Positions 44,067 through 53,226 of a stretch of 64,000 nucleotides of DNA are shown here, in pieces. The notes under the pieces are model-generated. The model did no database searches, was not told the DNA's origin, and saw only the letters and a list, made by a program, of their open reading frames with translations. Source of the DNA: Pontibacter sp. HSC-36F09 (lineage in GTDB: Bacteria > Bacteroidota > Bacteroidia > Cytophagales > Hymenobacteraceae); the NCBI RefSeq assembly GCF_024171605.1, contig NZ_JALKAA010000002.1, positions 682,001 to 746,000 of the forward strand, given 5' to 3'. How positions within the stretch are numbered: the stretch's first letter is position 1; the number at the start of each line of letters is the position of its first letter. A program made the translations under genes and the position numbers.

Positions 44067-44521
44067 ATAGTGAATTTCTCCAGGCGCTGGGTCAGGTCGT
44101 CTATCAACTGCTCAGTCCACTTTTCTGCCACAAGCTCGTAGTCCGCTGCATCCCAGTTTTGCAGGTAGGCCTTCTCCAGCCACACGTTGTCCTGGTTGGG
44201 CCCGATGGTGTAAAAGTTGCGGTCCAGCTTAAAAAGCAGGTCTTTAGTCAGGTCGAAATTGTCGGCGCCCACCCGTTGAAAGCCCTCCAGACGCAGGCGC
44301 AGTCCCATCTGGTTGACATTTCCCTTGTCTAGGCTGATCTCGGTGGTGGCGTCGGAGCCTGGTTCGCGCGTCCAGGTGTCTACCAGTTTCTCTAATTTAA
44401 AGTCATGGAAAAGCGGGATAACATCCGCCAGATGCTGATGGATATGCTGCGCCAGCTCGGGCAGCACAGATTCGTAAAGCTTGCGTAAAGCCACTTTGTC
44501 TTTAATGGGGGAATCTTGCAT
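44063..44521 (-). CDS. Hypothetical protein, operon with methyltransferase
   Basis: A 152-residue soluble, mostly helical protein with no recognised family. LFHDFKLEKLVDTWTREPG and FKLDRNFYTIGPNQDNVWLE are its more distinctive stretches. It has no signal peptide. Its stop overlaps the start of the methyltransferase gene by 4 bases, so they are co-translated. Confidence 0.7.
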   Translation of the reverse strand: MQDSPIKDKVALRKLYESVLPELAQHIHQHLADVIPLFHDFKLEKLVDTWTREPGSDATTEISLDKGNVNQMGLRLRLEGFQRVGADNFDLTKDLLFKLDRNFYTIGPNQDNVWLEKAYLQNWDAADYELVAEKWTEQLIDDLTQRLEKFTI

Positions 44522-44708
44522 GATAAAACGGTATGCTGTTCTTTCTATACGAGCAGACCCTTGATTTTGCCGCCCGGCAGGAAGGATACTTACTAAACGA
44601 TTGCAGATAGCATTTCAGGTATAGCAGGCCGCCTTAAAATTGCTGAGTGGGGCTTTTGGTCTATTTTTTGTAACTTGTGCTGAAATTTATCATTCACTTT
44701 AACATTCT

Positions 44709-46904
44709 ATGAAAGAACAGATCATATCGGCCGGCAAGGTATCCGGCATAGTGGCCCTGTTGGCGCTGGCAAGCTGTACTTCGGTGCAAACGCCACAGAC
44801 ACAGGACACACAAGCTGCCACCGAGCAGAAGCAGGCAGAAACCAACGTGCTCCTGCAGGAGTGGAGCGGTCCATACCAGGGCGTTCCCGCCTTCGACAAA
44901 ATGAACCTGGCCGACCTGAAGCCGGCAATGGAGAAGGCCATGGCCCTTAACCTGGCTGAGATCGAGGCGATTGCCAACAACACGCAGCCTGCCACCTTCG
45001 AAAACACGATCGAGGAGATGGAAAGAGCAGGCGAGGAACTGGATCGCGTGTTCACCTACTACGGCATCTGGGGCAGTAATATGTCTACACCGGAGTTCCG
45101 CGAGGTTCAAAAAGAAATGGCTCCGAAAATCTCCGAGTTCAGCTCTAAGATTTCTCAGAACGAGAAGCTTTTCCAGCGCATCAAAACGGTATACGAAAAC
45201 TCGCAGAAGAACCCGCTGCCAGCTGACCAGCAGCGTGTTGTGGAGCTCATCTACAAGAACTTCGCCATGGAAGGTGCTGATCTGAGCCCGGAAAAGAAAC
45301 AACGCTACGCTGCCATCAACAAGGAGCTTTCTTCGCTGTACACTGCTTTTGGCAACAATATTCTGGCCGATGAGGAGAAGTATGTGGTATATTTCACCAA
45401 AGACCAGTTGAGCGGTTTGCCGGAGTCGTTCGTGAAAGCTGCTGCCAAAGCTGCCGCCGACCGTGGCAAGCCGGGTCAGTATGCGGTAACCAACACCCGT
45501 TCTTCTATGGACCAGTTCCTGACTTACTCGGACGAGCGCGGCTTGCGCGAGCAGGTATGGAAAAACTACTACTCTCGTGGCGATAACAACGACGCGAACG
45601 ACAACAAGCAGAACATCGTCAACATCTTGAAACTGCGCAAAGAGCGTGTAGGGTTGATGGGTTACGACAACTATGCTGAGTGGCGTCTGCAGGACCGCAT
45701 GGCCAAAACACCAGAGGCGGCGATGGAGTTGATGATGGCCGTATGGCCAGCTGCTACCGCCCGTGCCCGCGAAGAAGTGGCCGACATGCAGAAACTGGCC
45801 AATGCTACCAGCAAAACCAAGATCACGATCGAGCCTTGGGATTACCGTTACTACGCCGAGAAAGTGCGCAAAGACAAGTACGACCTCGACTCCGACGAAG
45901 TAAAGAACTACCTCGAACTGGGCAACCTGACGCAGGCTATGTTCTTTACAGCAGGCGAACTGTTCAACTTCAACTTCAAGCCAGTACCTGAAGGAACTGT
46001 ACCTGTATTCCATGAAGATGTGAAGGTATGGGAAGTGACCGACAAGACTACTGGTGACCATATCGGCCTCTGGTACCTCGATCCGTTCGCGCGTCAGGGC
46101 AAGCGCTCTGGTGCCTGGGCAACTACATATCGTGCCCACACTACTTTCGATGGCAAAAAGAACGTGCTGTCGTCTAACAACTCCAACTTCGTGAAGCCTG
46201 CGCCGGGTGAGCCTGTGCTGGTATCGTGGGACGATGCGACTACCTTCTTCCACGAGTTCGGTCACGCACTGCACTTCCTGGCCTCTAACGTGAAGTACCC
46301 GACGCTGAACAGCGGCGTGCGTGACTACACCGAGTTCCAGTCGCAGTTGCTGGAGCGCTGGTTGTCTACCGACAAAGTGATCAACCAGTTCCTGAAGCAC
46401 TACAAGACCGGCGAGCCAATGCCGAAAGAACTGGTAGCCAAGATTGAGAAGGCTGCCACCTTCAACCAGGGGTTTGAAACGACAGAGTTCCTGGCTTCAG
46501 CCCTGATGGATATGCACTTCCACCTGGCCGACCCGAACAACCTGGATCCGGACAAATTTGAGAAAGAGACACTTGCTAAATTAGGTATGCCAAAAGAGAT
46601 CGTGATGCGTCACCGCTCACCGCACTTCGGGCACGTGTTCTCCGGCGAGGGCTATGCCACCGCTTACTATGGTTACATGTGGGCTGATGTGCTGACTTCG
46701 GATGCCTCCGAGGCTTTCACAGAGGCGCCTGGTGGATTCTACGATAAAGACGTTGCCGCCAAACTGGTGAAGTACCTGTTTGCGCCACGCAACTCTATGG
46801 ATCCGGCCGAAGCTTACCGTATGTTCCGTGGCCGCGATGCCAAAATCGATGCGCTGATGCGTGACCGTGGTTTCCCGGTGCCGAATACACAGGGTAAAAA
46901 ATAA
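44709..46904 (+). CDS. M3-family metallopeptidase, Dcp-like lipoprotein
   Basis: A 731-residue zinc peptidase of the thimet/peptidyl-dipeptidase group. The active site HEFGH occupies residues 515-519 in TTFFHEFGHALHF, and the third ligand region is FETTEFLASALMD. The N terminus is a lipoprotein signal (LALASC, lipid Cys about 19), so it is anchored in the envelope and likely trims peptides in the periplasm. Length and motifs fit Bacteroidota Dcp. It is monocistronic with a strong terminator. Confidence 0.93.
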   Translation: MKEQIISAGKVSGIVALLALASCTSVQTPQTQDTQAATEQKQAETNVLLQEWSGPYQGVPAFDKMNLADLKPAMEKAMALNLAEIEAIANNTQPATFENTIEEMERAGEELDRVFTYYGIWGSNMSTPEFREVQKEMAPKISEFSSKISQNEKLFQRIKTVYENSQKNPLPADQQRVVELIYKNFAMEGADLSPEKKQRYAAINKELSSLYTAFGNNILADEEKYVVYFTKDQLSGLPESFVKAAAKAAADRGKPGQYAVTNTRSSMDQFLTYSDERGLREQVWKNYYSRGDNNDANDNKQNIVNILKLRKERVGLMGYDNYAEWRLQDRMAKTPEAAMELMMAVWPAATARAREEVADMQKLANATSKTKITIEPWDYRYYAEKVRKDKYDLDSDEVKNYLELGNLTQAMFFTAGELFNFNFKPVPEGTVPVFHEDVKVWEVTDKTTGDHIGLWYLDPFARQGKRSGAWATTYRAHTTFDGKKNVLSSNNSNFVKPAPGEPVLVSWDDATTFFHEFGHALHFLASNVKYPTLNSGVRDYTEFQSQLLERWLSTDKVINQFLKHYKTGEPMPKELVAKIEKAATFNQGFETTEFLASALMDMHFHLADPNNLDPDKFEKETLAKLGMPKEIVMRHRSPHFGHVFSGEGYATAYYGYMWADVLTSDASEAFTEAPGGFYDKDVAAKLVKYLFAPRNSMDPAEAYRMFRGRDAKIDALMRDRGFPVPNTQGKK

Positions 46905-46918
46905 ACCTTTTCCATCAT

Positions 46919-46958
46919 AAAACAGAAAAGCCGCTGAAGTCAGCGGCTTTTCTGTTTT
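46919..46958. terminator. Bidirectional terminator
   Basis: A 19 bp perfect inverted repeat (AAAACAGAAAAGCCGCTGA and its complement) with a 2-base centre lies between the convergent M3 peptidase and NTF2-fold genes. Confidence 0.93.
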
Positions 46959-46972
46959 ATACCTGCGAGCTC

Positions 46973-47371
46973 TTAAGCTGGTTGATTGGATACACTGCTG
47001 TTCCATATGTCTTTGTGCAGCTTCCAGCGGTTGTTTTCCTTCTTCCAGACAACGAGGTACTTGCCATGGTCTATCTCCTGGTCTCCCGCTGCATACAGTT
47101 TGTAAGTGCCTGTTTCTATGGCCGCCTCCTCGTATTGCTCCAAGTCAACGGTGTTAAGTTTCAGTCGTTTCAGGCCCATGTCCCGGGCTCCCTGCCAGAA
47201 ATTCTGAACGGCCGCCTTGCCTTGCAGCATATCGAAGCCAGTCGGGAGGAGCATGGCTTCGTTTGTGTACAGATCTGCCATGCCGGCGGTGTCACCCTGT
47301 TCAAAAGTTGATTCGAATTGCCGATTGGCATTTTTGATCTCTTCCGAGGTGGTTGTGCTTATTGTTTCCAT
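46973..47371 (-). CDS. NTF2-fold (SnoaL/DUF4440-like) protein
   Basis: A 132-residue protein with the NTF2-like pattern: the first helix NRQFESTFEQGDTAGMADLY, TNEAMLLPTGFDMLQGKAAVQNFW, then the strands ETGTYKLYAAGDQEIDHGKYLVVWKKENNRWKLHKDIWNS. These small alpha+beta proteins bind ligands or act as simple hydrolases or isomerases. The role is unknown. There is no signal peptide. Confidence 0.87.
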   Translation of the reverse strand: METISTTTSEEIKNANRQFESTFEQGDTAGMADLYTNEAMLLPTGFDMLQGKAAVQNFWQGARDMGLKRLKLNTVDLEQYEEAAIETGTYKLYAAGDQEIDHGKYLVVWKKENNRWKLHKDIWNSSVSNQPA

Positions 47372-47835
47372 AGTTATGCTATTTGTATAAGTAGATTATA
47401 AAAATCCAGTTTCCTACCTCACCAGTTGCTTACAGTAAGGCGGTTAAAGTGGGCTTCAGCCGCTCAGACTTGTATGGCATGCTGTGATCTGCAAAGTGTC
47501 TCTGTCTAAAAGGATACGCATCGACCGAATAGTTATACTTAATATGATAGTTTCTTTTTTAACATCTTTAGCGAATACACCTTTTTGGAAAGTTTAAGAT
47601 AGTGTATTGATAGCCAAGCCTCTATAAGATAGTGTTCGGCCTTTGAAATTGATCCGGTTCAGGTGGGGCAAGGCATGTGGGAGAGAGTAATGGAAAAATC
47701 ATTAAAAAATAACCTCTTCATAACAACCTTTTAATTAGTGCTGCGTAACTCTTGAGTTGAAAAGAAGTGTGGGTACGGATTAGGTGAGAAAACTGACCAA
47801 CTCTGCCCAAACCCTCAGAATACCGATTGCCACCT
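47372..47835. other. Non-coding spacer
   Basis: About 460 bp between divergent genes. I see no open frame of coding quality, no strong hairpin and no recognised RNA. Two copies of AAGATAGTGT (47597-47606, 47627-47636) are the only repetition noticed. Confidence 0.5.
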
Positions 47836-48117
47836 ATGGATGAATTTTCTCTATTTACTAGCAAGCTTCAGTCTTGCGATTTGATTGTACTGACAGAAGC
47901 GGACGAAATACGTACTTATTGTCGCTTTTATGCCAATGGCCTTTACCAGGACCGAATGTTTATTTCGGATGTCTCTGTGAAGGCAAACCTGGCGCAACTC
48001 AGCAGTGAGGAGGACGTCATCGATTGGAATGGGGTACAAGATCTCCGGAAAAAATACTGTGCGTCTTTGCAGTCCAGGGAGAACTTAAATACTGCGCCAT
48101 CCGCGGAGCCGGTCTAG
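47836..48117 (+). CDS. Hypothetical protein
   Basis: A 93-residue soluble acidic protein (ATG 47836; a TTG three codons upstream is less likely) containing SCDLIVLTEADEIRTYCRFY and SVKANLAQLSSEEDVIDWNG. I recognise no family. Coding quality is moderate. It stands alone between two non-coding spacers. Confidence 0.5.
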   Translation: MDEFSLFTSKLQSCDLIVLTEADEIRTYCRFYANGLYQDRMFISDVSVKANLAQLSSEEDVIDWNGVQDLRKKYCASLQSRENLNTAPSAEPV

Positions 48118-48198
48118 CAATTTTCAAATAGCTTCTTTAGCGGATTATCACATGGAGGCATGCTGTCAGGCACGTTTTCCGGGGAAGGTAAGGCGTAT

Positions 48199-48237
48199 AA
48201 AAAGCGAAGGCTCCCTTATGAGGAGCCCTGCTTTTCA
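48199..48237. terminator. Probable terminator
   Basis: A GGCTCC/GGAGCC stem flanked by AAAAAGC and GCTTTT gives an interrupted hairpin about 80 bp after the small gene at 47836. The remaining spacer up to 48424 has no coding sequence. Confidence 0.6.
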
Positions 48238-48424
48238 AAGGATTGCCTGAAAGGCAACCTTCAACTTTTAGCCGGTGCAAATATAGGGATAATTATACCT
48301 GCAATTGGTGCATTTCGTGAAAAAAAATATTCTTTTTGAACTATCTTTAAAAGATGTTATTAAACCTGACTTCAGTGATACTTTAGGGTAGTGTCTGGCA
48401 AGAAGAAGTTGACCTATAAAATAT

Positions 48425-48460
48425 AACAGAAAGAGGGAGCCCAGGCTCCCTCTTTCTGTT
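48425..48460. terminator. Terminator of the small membrane-associated gene
   Basis: A perfect 16 bp stem AACAGAAAGAGGGAGC and its complement with a 4-base loop, 30 bp beyond the minus-strand gene's stop. Confidence 0.9.
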
Positions 48461-48489
48461 TCTCGTCATGAGATTATAGCAGACGCTTT

Positions 48490-48783
48490 CTACTTATCGC
48501 TTTGGTAGCCAACAAGCTTGATCATCTTATTGTAGTTGCCCAACAGTAAGAAAGAAGGAGCCCATTGTCCTACGAAAAGCGCTTCCTCATCCTTCTTCAT
48601 AATCTTTAGCGTTGCCGATACGGCCATAGAGCCCAATGCAGCCCATAAAAATACATCGGATGGGATACGGGAGGTATAGTCTTCGATGGCTGCAGCTACT
48701 GGTCCTTCCTTATGCTGAGGATTGATTCTGTCAGCCTTGTTCTTCAAATCCTGTGCGTCTCTTTTAAGATCTTGTGTGTCCAT
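48490..48783 (-). CDS. Small membrane-associated hypothetical protein
   Basis: A 97-residue protein. A charged helical start (DTQDLKRDAQDLKNKADRIN) is followed by one or two hydrophobic stretches (VFLWAALGSMAVSATLKIM, FVGQWAPSFLLLGNY). Similar small proteins are widespread in Cytophagales with no known function. Upstream, ATGGTA-CAA-TACCAT (48802-48816) is a short palindrome. Confidence 0.75.
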   Translation of the reverse strand: MDTQDLKRDAQDLKNKADRINPQHKEGPVAAAIEDYTSRIPSDVFLWAALGSMAVSATLKIMKKDEEALFVGQWAPSFLLLGNYNKMIKLVGYQSDK

Positions 48784-48995
48784 AGTTCATATTTTGTTTA
48801 GATGGTACAATACCATACAGAACGAAATAGAATGATGATTGTTTGCAAAAATTGAAAAATATGGAGGATGCATAGCCCGGCAGAGCCGTTAAGGACTATA
48901 TTATTGCAACAATATATGTAAATTGGCAGCCTGAAACGGCGGACTACCTTTGGGGGTCCCCTTTTCGAGACTGAACCCGATAGACAGCCTATATT

Positions 48996-51179
48996 TTGGA
49001 GCTTTCCACACTTCTTGAATCACTGGCCGGCACGCCCCAAACCACCCTGGCATTAGGAGTGCTTTTGCTACCGCTACTGGCTTTCGTGCTGCTATACCTG
49101 GCGGGCAAAAAGCTACCCCGGCAGGGTGACTGGCTGGGGATTGGCGCCACCGGACTTGCCTTTGCACTTTCGATCTATCTCTTTACCCAGATCTGGAATA
49201 CGGAAGTATACCACAGCCGGGCCGTCTGGTTTAAGCTGCCTTCCAGCTTCATAGCCGATTTCACAGCAGGTATACTGCTCGATAACCTGACGGTGCTGAT
49301 GCTGGTCATCGTCACATTTATCTCTCTGCTGGTGCAACTCTTTTCGGTGGGCTACATGCACGGCGACAAAGGGTATAGCCGCTACTTCGCCTACCTGGGC
49401 CTCTTTACTTTTAGCATGCTGGGTATTGTGCTGGTTGATAACCTGCTGCTGCTCTTTATGTTCTGGGAGCTGGTGGGCTTGTCTTCCTATCTGCTCATCG
49501 GTTTCTGGTACGAGCGCCCGGCTGCCGTGGCAGCCAGTAAAAAAGCTTTCCTCGTCAACCGCGTAGGCGATATCGGGCTGTTGCTCGGCCTGTTTGCTTT
49601 CTATACCTATTTCCGTACGTTCGATCTGGAGGCCTTGCGTACCTTGATGGGGGCAGGGGAGTGGTTGAACGGGACCTTTGTGACAAGCTATACCTTTGAG
49701 GGACAGTTTTGGTCAGTTGAGTTAAGTTCGCTGTTTCTGACGCTGGCCGGGCTCGGTCTGTTTATGGGCTGTGTGGGCAAGTCGGCGCAGTTTCCGTTGC
49801 AGGTATGGCTACCCGACGCTATGCAAGGCCCGACACCTGTCTCCTCGCTGATACATGCTGCGACCATGGTAGCGGCTGGCGTATACCTGGTGGCGCGCTG
49901 CTATGCTTTCTTCACAGTAGATGCCCTCACGGTCATCGCTATTATTGGCGCCATCACGGCTTTGCTCGGTGCGCTGGCGGCACTCACGCAATACGACATT
50001 AAGGCAGTGCTGGCCTTCTCCACGATCTCGCAACTGGGCTACATGGTAATGGGCATGGGCACCGGAGCACACGACGCTTCGCTCTTTCACTTGACTACGC
50101 ACGCTTTCTTCAAGGCAGCGCTTTTCCTCAATGCCGGTATTATCATCCACGCCATGCACCGCGGACTGCACCATGCACATCTGCTTGCCGGGGTAGACCC
50201 ACAGGATATCCGTAACATGGGAGGTCTGCGCAAGGCAATGCCACTCACCTTCTATACCTATCTGCTGGCTGCGGCTGCGCTGGTCGGGTTGCCTTTGTTT
50301 TCCGGTTTCCTTTCCAAAGATGCCATCCTTTCAGGCAGTTGGGCCTGGGCACAGACGATGAGCCAGGCCAATGGAAACAACCTGTACTTTATAGTGCCTG
50401 TAATCGGCTTTACAGTTGTGTTGCTCACGGCTTACTACATGGGGCGGCATCTTTGGTTTATGTTCTTCGGTTCGTTCCGTTTGCCTTTCGATGTGCGAGC
50501 GCTGCGATTGTCGGCTGGTCAGGAGATGGAGCGGGTGATGCTTATACCTGTAGTATTATTGGCGGTGTTGTCGCTGGGTATTTTCTTTTCTCTCAACCCG
50601 TTATCCTTTGCCGGAAGTTGGGTGATGCAGGGCATCAGCTTGACACAACTTTCACAGGAAGGCACTCAGCTTGCCGATAGTTTGATTAAGGCTGTGACAA
50701 CGCAGGATGCTGCCAACGGCACTGCTCACCTGATGATCGGGCTGCTTTCAGTTCTGCTAGGTATAGCAGGTATAGCCCTGGCCTTTGGCAGGTATAAAGG
50801 AAAAAGTAGTGAGGCACTCCTGCAGGAACAGCCACGCGGTACTCTGGCAAAGCTGACGTATCACCATTACTACCTCGATACCGCCTACGACAAGGTGTTT
50901 ATAAGACCCGTGTTGCAGATGGCCCGCATGCTATACCGCTTCGACAAACGTGTGATCGACTATACCCTGGACTACGCGAGCAAATGGCTGGTGGTGTTCT
51001 CCAAAATCGTAAAGTGGTTTGATAGTTGGGTAGTGGATGGCAGCGTGTGGCTGATCGGGGTGATGGCCAAAGTGCTCGGCCGTTTCGGGCGCGGACTTCA
51101 GAATGGCAAGGTGCAATCTTACTACGCTTACTCCCTTTTCGGATTTATTCTGATAATACTATACATCATGCTGAATTGA
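48996..51179 (+). CDS. nuoL: NADH-quinone oxidoreductase subunit L
   Basis: A 727-residue polytopic proton-pumping subunit of Complex I in the inner membrane. Conserved parts include FWELVGLSSYLLIGFW, KKAFLVNRVGDIGLL, KSAQFPLQVWLPDAMQGPTPVSSLIHAATMVAAG and ISQLGYMVMGMG. The long C terminus includes the lateral-helix region. No ATG lies after the upstream in-frame stop, so the TTG at 48996 is the best start. nuoA-K are not upstream; a spacer and an opposite-strand gene precede it. It heads an L-M-N group. Confidence 0.95.
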   Translation: MELSTLLESLAGTPQTTLALGVLLLPLLAFVLLYLAGKKLPRQGDWLGIGATGLAFALSIYLFTQIWNTEVYHSRAVWFKLPSSFIADFTAGILLDNLTVLMLVIVTFISLLVQLFSVGYMHGDKGYSRYFAYLGLFTFSMLGIVLVDNLLLLFMFWELVGLSSYLLIGFWYERPAAVAASKKAFLVNRVGDIGLLLGLFAFYTYFRTFDLEALRTLMGAGEWLNGTFVTSYTFEGQFWSVELSSLFLTLAGLGLFMGCVGKSAQFPLQVWLPDAMQGPTPVSSLIHAATMVAAGVYLVARCYAFFTVDALTVIAIIGAITALLGALAALTQYDIKAVLAFSTISQLGYMVMGMGTGAHDASLFHLTTHAFFKAALFLNAGIIIHAMHRGLHHAHLLAGVDPQDIRNMGGLRKAMPLTFYTYLLAAAALVGLPLFSGFLSKDAILSGSWAWAQTMSQANGNNLYFIVPVIGFTVVLLTAYYMGRHLWFMFFGSFRLPFDVRALRLSAGQEMERVMLIPVVLLAVLSLGIFFSLNPLSFAGSWVMQGISLTQLSQEGTQLADSLIKAVTTQDAANGTAHLMIGLLSVLLGIAGIALAFGRYKGKSSEALLQEQPRGTLAKLTYHHYYLDTAYDKVFIRPVLQMARMLYRFDKRVIDYTLDYASKWLVVFSKIVKWFDSWVVDGSVWLIGVMAKVLGRFGRGLQNGKVQSYYAYSLFGFILIILYIMLN

Positions 51180-51427
51180 TGTTAATTTCGCGATCAGGTT
51201 CTACAGGATGATCGGATTAGCAGGATGAAGGCTATACCTGTATACCTCATACAGAATTCTGCTTCCAGCTTGTGGAGCAATTGCGCAAATCTATACCTAT
51301 GCTCAGGAGGAGCTGTGGCTGAAAACAAAAAGGACCCGGCATCACATCGGGGAAAAGCATAACAATACAGATACACACATGCGTAGTCGTGTGTCGTGAT
51401 ACGTGATAAAAGTGTCGTAACATATTG

Positions 51428-53173
51428 ATGAATTATACTCTTTCCAGCCTTATTTTTCTTCCTCTGCTGGCGGCGCTCGTGGTGTTGCTGCTGCCGACGC
51501 GCATGCAGCGGGGCATAAAAGCAGTAGCGCTGGGTGGTACGCTGTTGCAACTGGCCGTAGCCGTGTGGCTATACCTGGGTTTCGATGGTGCTAAGGTGGC
51601 GAACGGACAGACAGGCTATCAGTTTGTGGAAAAACTCGACTGGATCGGTTTCTCCTTGGGTAGTCTGGGACGCTTTCAGATCGAATATTTTGTGGGCGTG
51701 GACGGTGTAAGTATCAGCATGGTGCTGCTCACAGGTATAGTGGGTGTGATCGGCGTTATCTCGTCATGGAACATCACCAAAAACGTGAAGGGCTATTTCT
51801 CGCTATACCTCTTACTCATGACCAGCGTAATGGGCTGTTTCCTGGCGCTGGACTTCTTCCTGTTCTACCTCTTTTTTGAGTTCATGCTCCTGCCCATGTA
51901 CTTTCTCATAGGTATGTGGGGTGGGCCGAAACGGGAGTATGCCGCGCTTAAATTCTTCATCTATACCCTGATCGGATCGCTTTTCATTTTGGTCGTAATG
52001 ATCGGGCTCTATACCTCTGTGATTGATCCGGAGGCGACGGCGCAGCAAATGGGTCTGATCGGGCAGGACGTTCCTGCCAGTCTGGACATGGTTCGCCAAG
52101 TACAGCAGATGCTGCAACAGGGCGCAATCAGCGAGGCCGACATGGTGCGGACCTTCAGCATACCAGCCATGATGGAGCCGGCTAACTTTATACCGGGCAG
52201 TTTGCTCCATGTATTTTCAGGAGTTTCCCTCTTCGATCTCCCGATTCGCTTTGTGGCTTTCCTGCTGGTGCTGGCGGGTTTCCTGATCAAGGTGCCGTCT
52301 GTGCCGGTGCATACCTGGCTTCCTGATGCGCACGTGGAGGCACCTACACCTATCTCGGTACTGCTGGCGGCAATCCTGCTAAAGGTGGGCGGCTACGGTC
52401 TGATTCGCATTGCCTACCCTGTTTTCCCGGATGCTGGTGCTTACTTCTCTACTTTTGTCGGCGGGCTGGGGGTGCTCTCTATTATATATGGGGCTCTCTG
52501 TGCATTGGCCATGAATGATCTCAAAAAACTGATCGCTTACTCGTCGGTATCGCACATGGGCTTTGTGCTGCTGGGCCTGGCCTCGCTCACCAATGAAGGC
52601 GTGAATGGCGCTATTTACATGATGTTCAGCCACGGCCTTATCTCGGCAATGCTTTTCCTGGTGGTGGGAGTGATTTATGACCGCGCGCACGACCGCATGA
52701 TCCTGAATTTTCGGGGACTTGCCAAACGCATGCCGGCCTATACCGCTTTTGTTGTGATCGCTTTTTTTGCTTCGCTGGGTTTGCCGGGCTTCTCGGGTTT
52801 TATCGCCGAGCTGCTGGTGCTGCTGGGTAGTTTCAGTGCACCGGAAGCAACAGGTATGCTGCCACGCTGGATGGCGATCGTAGCTGTGATCGGTCTGCTG
52901 CTGTCTGCGGCTTATTACCTGTGGGCGCTGCAGCGTATGTTCTTCGGCAAGTACTGGATCTTCCCGGAGTTGCGAGGGAAAGCCCAGCTCACCGATCTAA
53001 CCAAACGCGAGTACCTGATGCTGTTGCCGCTGGCTATTCTGGCTTTTGTCTTCGGCATTTTTCCGCATCTGCTCCTCGACAAAACAGGCATGACAGTGAC
53101 AGGCTTTACGGAGCTGGTGCTGCGAAACGGACAGGAGCAGCTCAACATCCTGCAAGCGATTTTACAGAGATAA
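51428..53173 (+). CDS. nuoM: NADH-quinone oxidoreductase subunit M
   Basis: A 581-residue antiporter-like Complex I subunit with about 14 hydrophobic segments. Hallmarks are LFYLFFEFMLLPMYFLIGMWGG, WLPDAHVEAPTPISVLLAAILLKVGGYGLIR and ISYSSVSHMGF-like YSSVSHMGFVLLG. ATG 51428 is the start. The 248 bp spacer after nuoL is unusually long for this operon and contains AGGATGA-type words and GGTATA copies. Confidence 0.95.
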   Translation: MNYTLSSLIFLPLLAALVVLLLPTRMQRGIKAVALGGTLLQLAVAVWLYLGFDGAKVANGQTGYQFVEKLDWIGFSLGSLGRFQIEYFVGVDGVSISMVLLTGIVGVIGVISSWNITKNVKGYFSLYLLLMTSVMGCFLALDFFLFYLFFEFMLLPMYFLIGMWGGPKREYAALKFFIYTLIGSLFILVVMIGLYTSVIDPEATAQQMGLIGQDVPASLDMVRQVQQMLQQGAISEADMVRTFSIPAMMEPANFIPGSLLHVFSGVSLFDLPIRFVAFLLVLAGFLIKVPSVPVHTWLPDAHVEAPTPISVLLAAILLKVGGYGLIRIAYPVFPDAGAYFSTFVGGLGVLSIIYGALCALAMNDLKKLIAYSSVSHMGFVLLGLASLTNEGVNGAIYMMFSHGLISAMLFLVVGVIYDRAHDRMILNFRGLAKRMPAYTAFVVIAFFASLGLPGFSGFIAELLVLLGSFSAPEATGMLPRWMAIVAVIGLLLSAAYYLWALQRMFFGKYWIFPELRGKAQLTDLTKREYLMLLPLAILAFVFGIFPHLLLDKTGMTVTGFTELVLRNGQEQLNILQAILQR

Positions 53174-53226
53174 CACCTTGGTGCTATAAGCATTATCAGG
53201 GACACTACTATACCTTATACCGACAC

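Noticed and set aside
44694-46400. 568-codon minus-strand open frame opposite the M3 peptidase gene
   Set aside because: Fully antisense to a well-recognised peptidase with intact active site; its composition is the mirror of high-G+C codon use, not a protein family.
52921-53226. Long N-terminal extension of nuoN
   Set aside because: This stretch overlaps nuoM out of frame; the NuoN-like sequence begins only after 53227, where a GTG is available.
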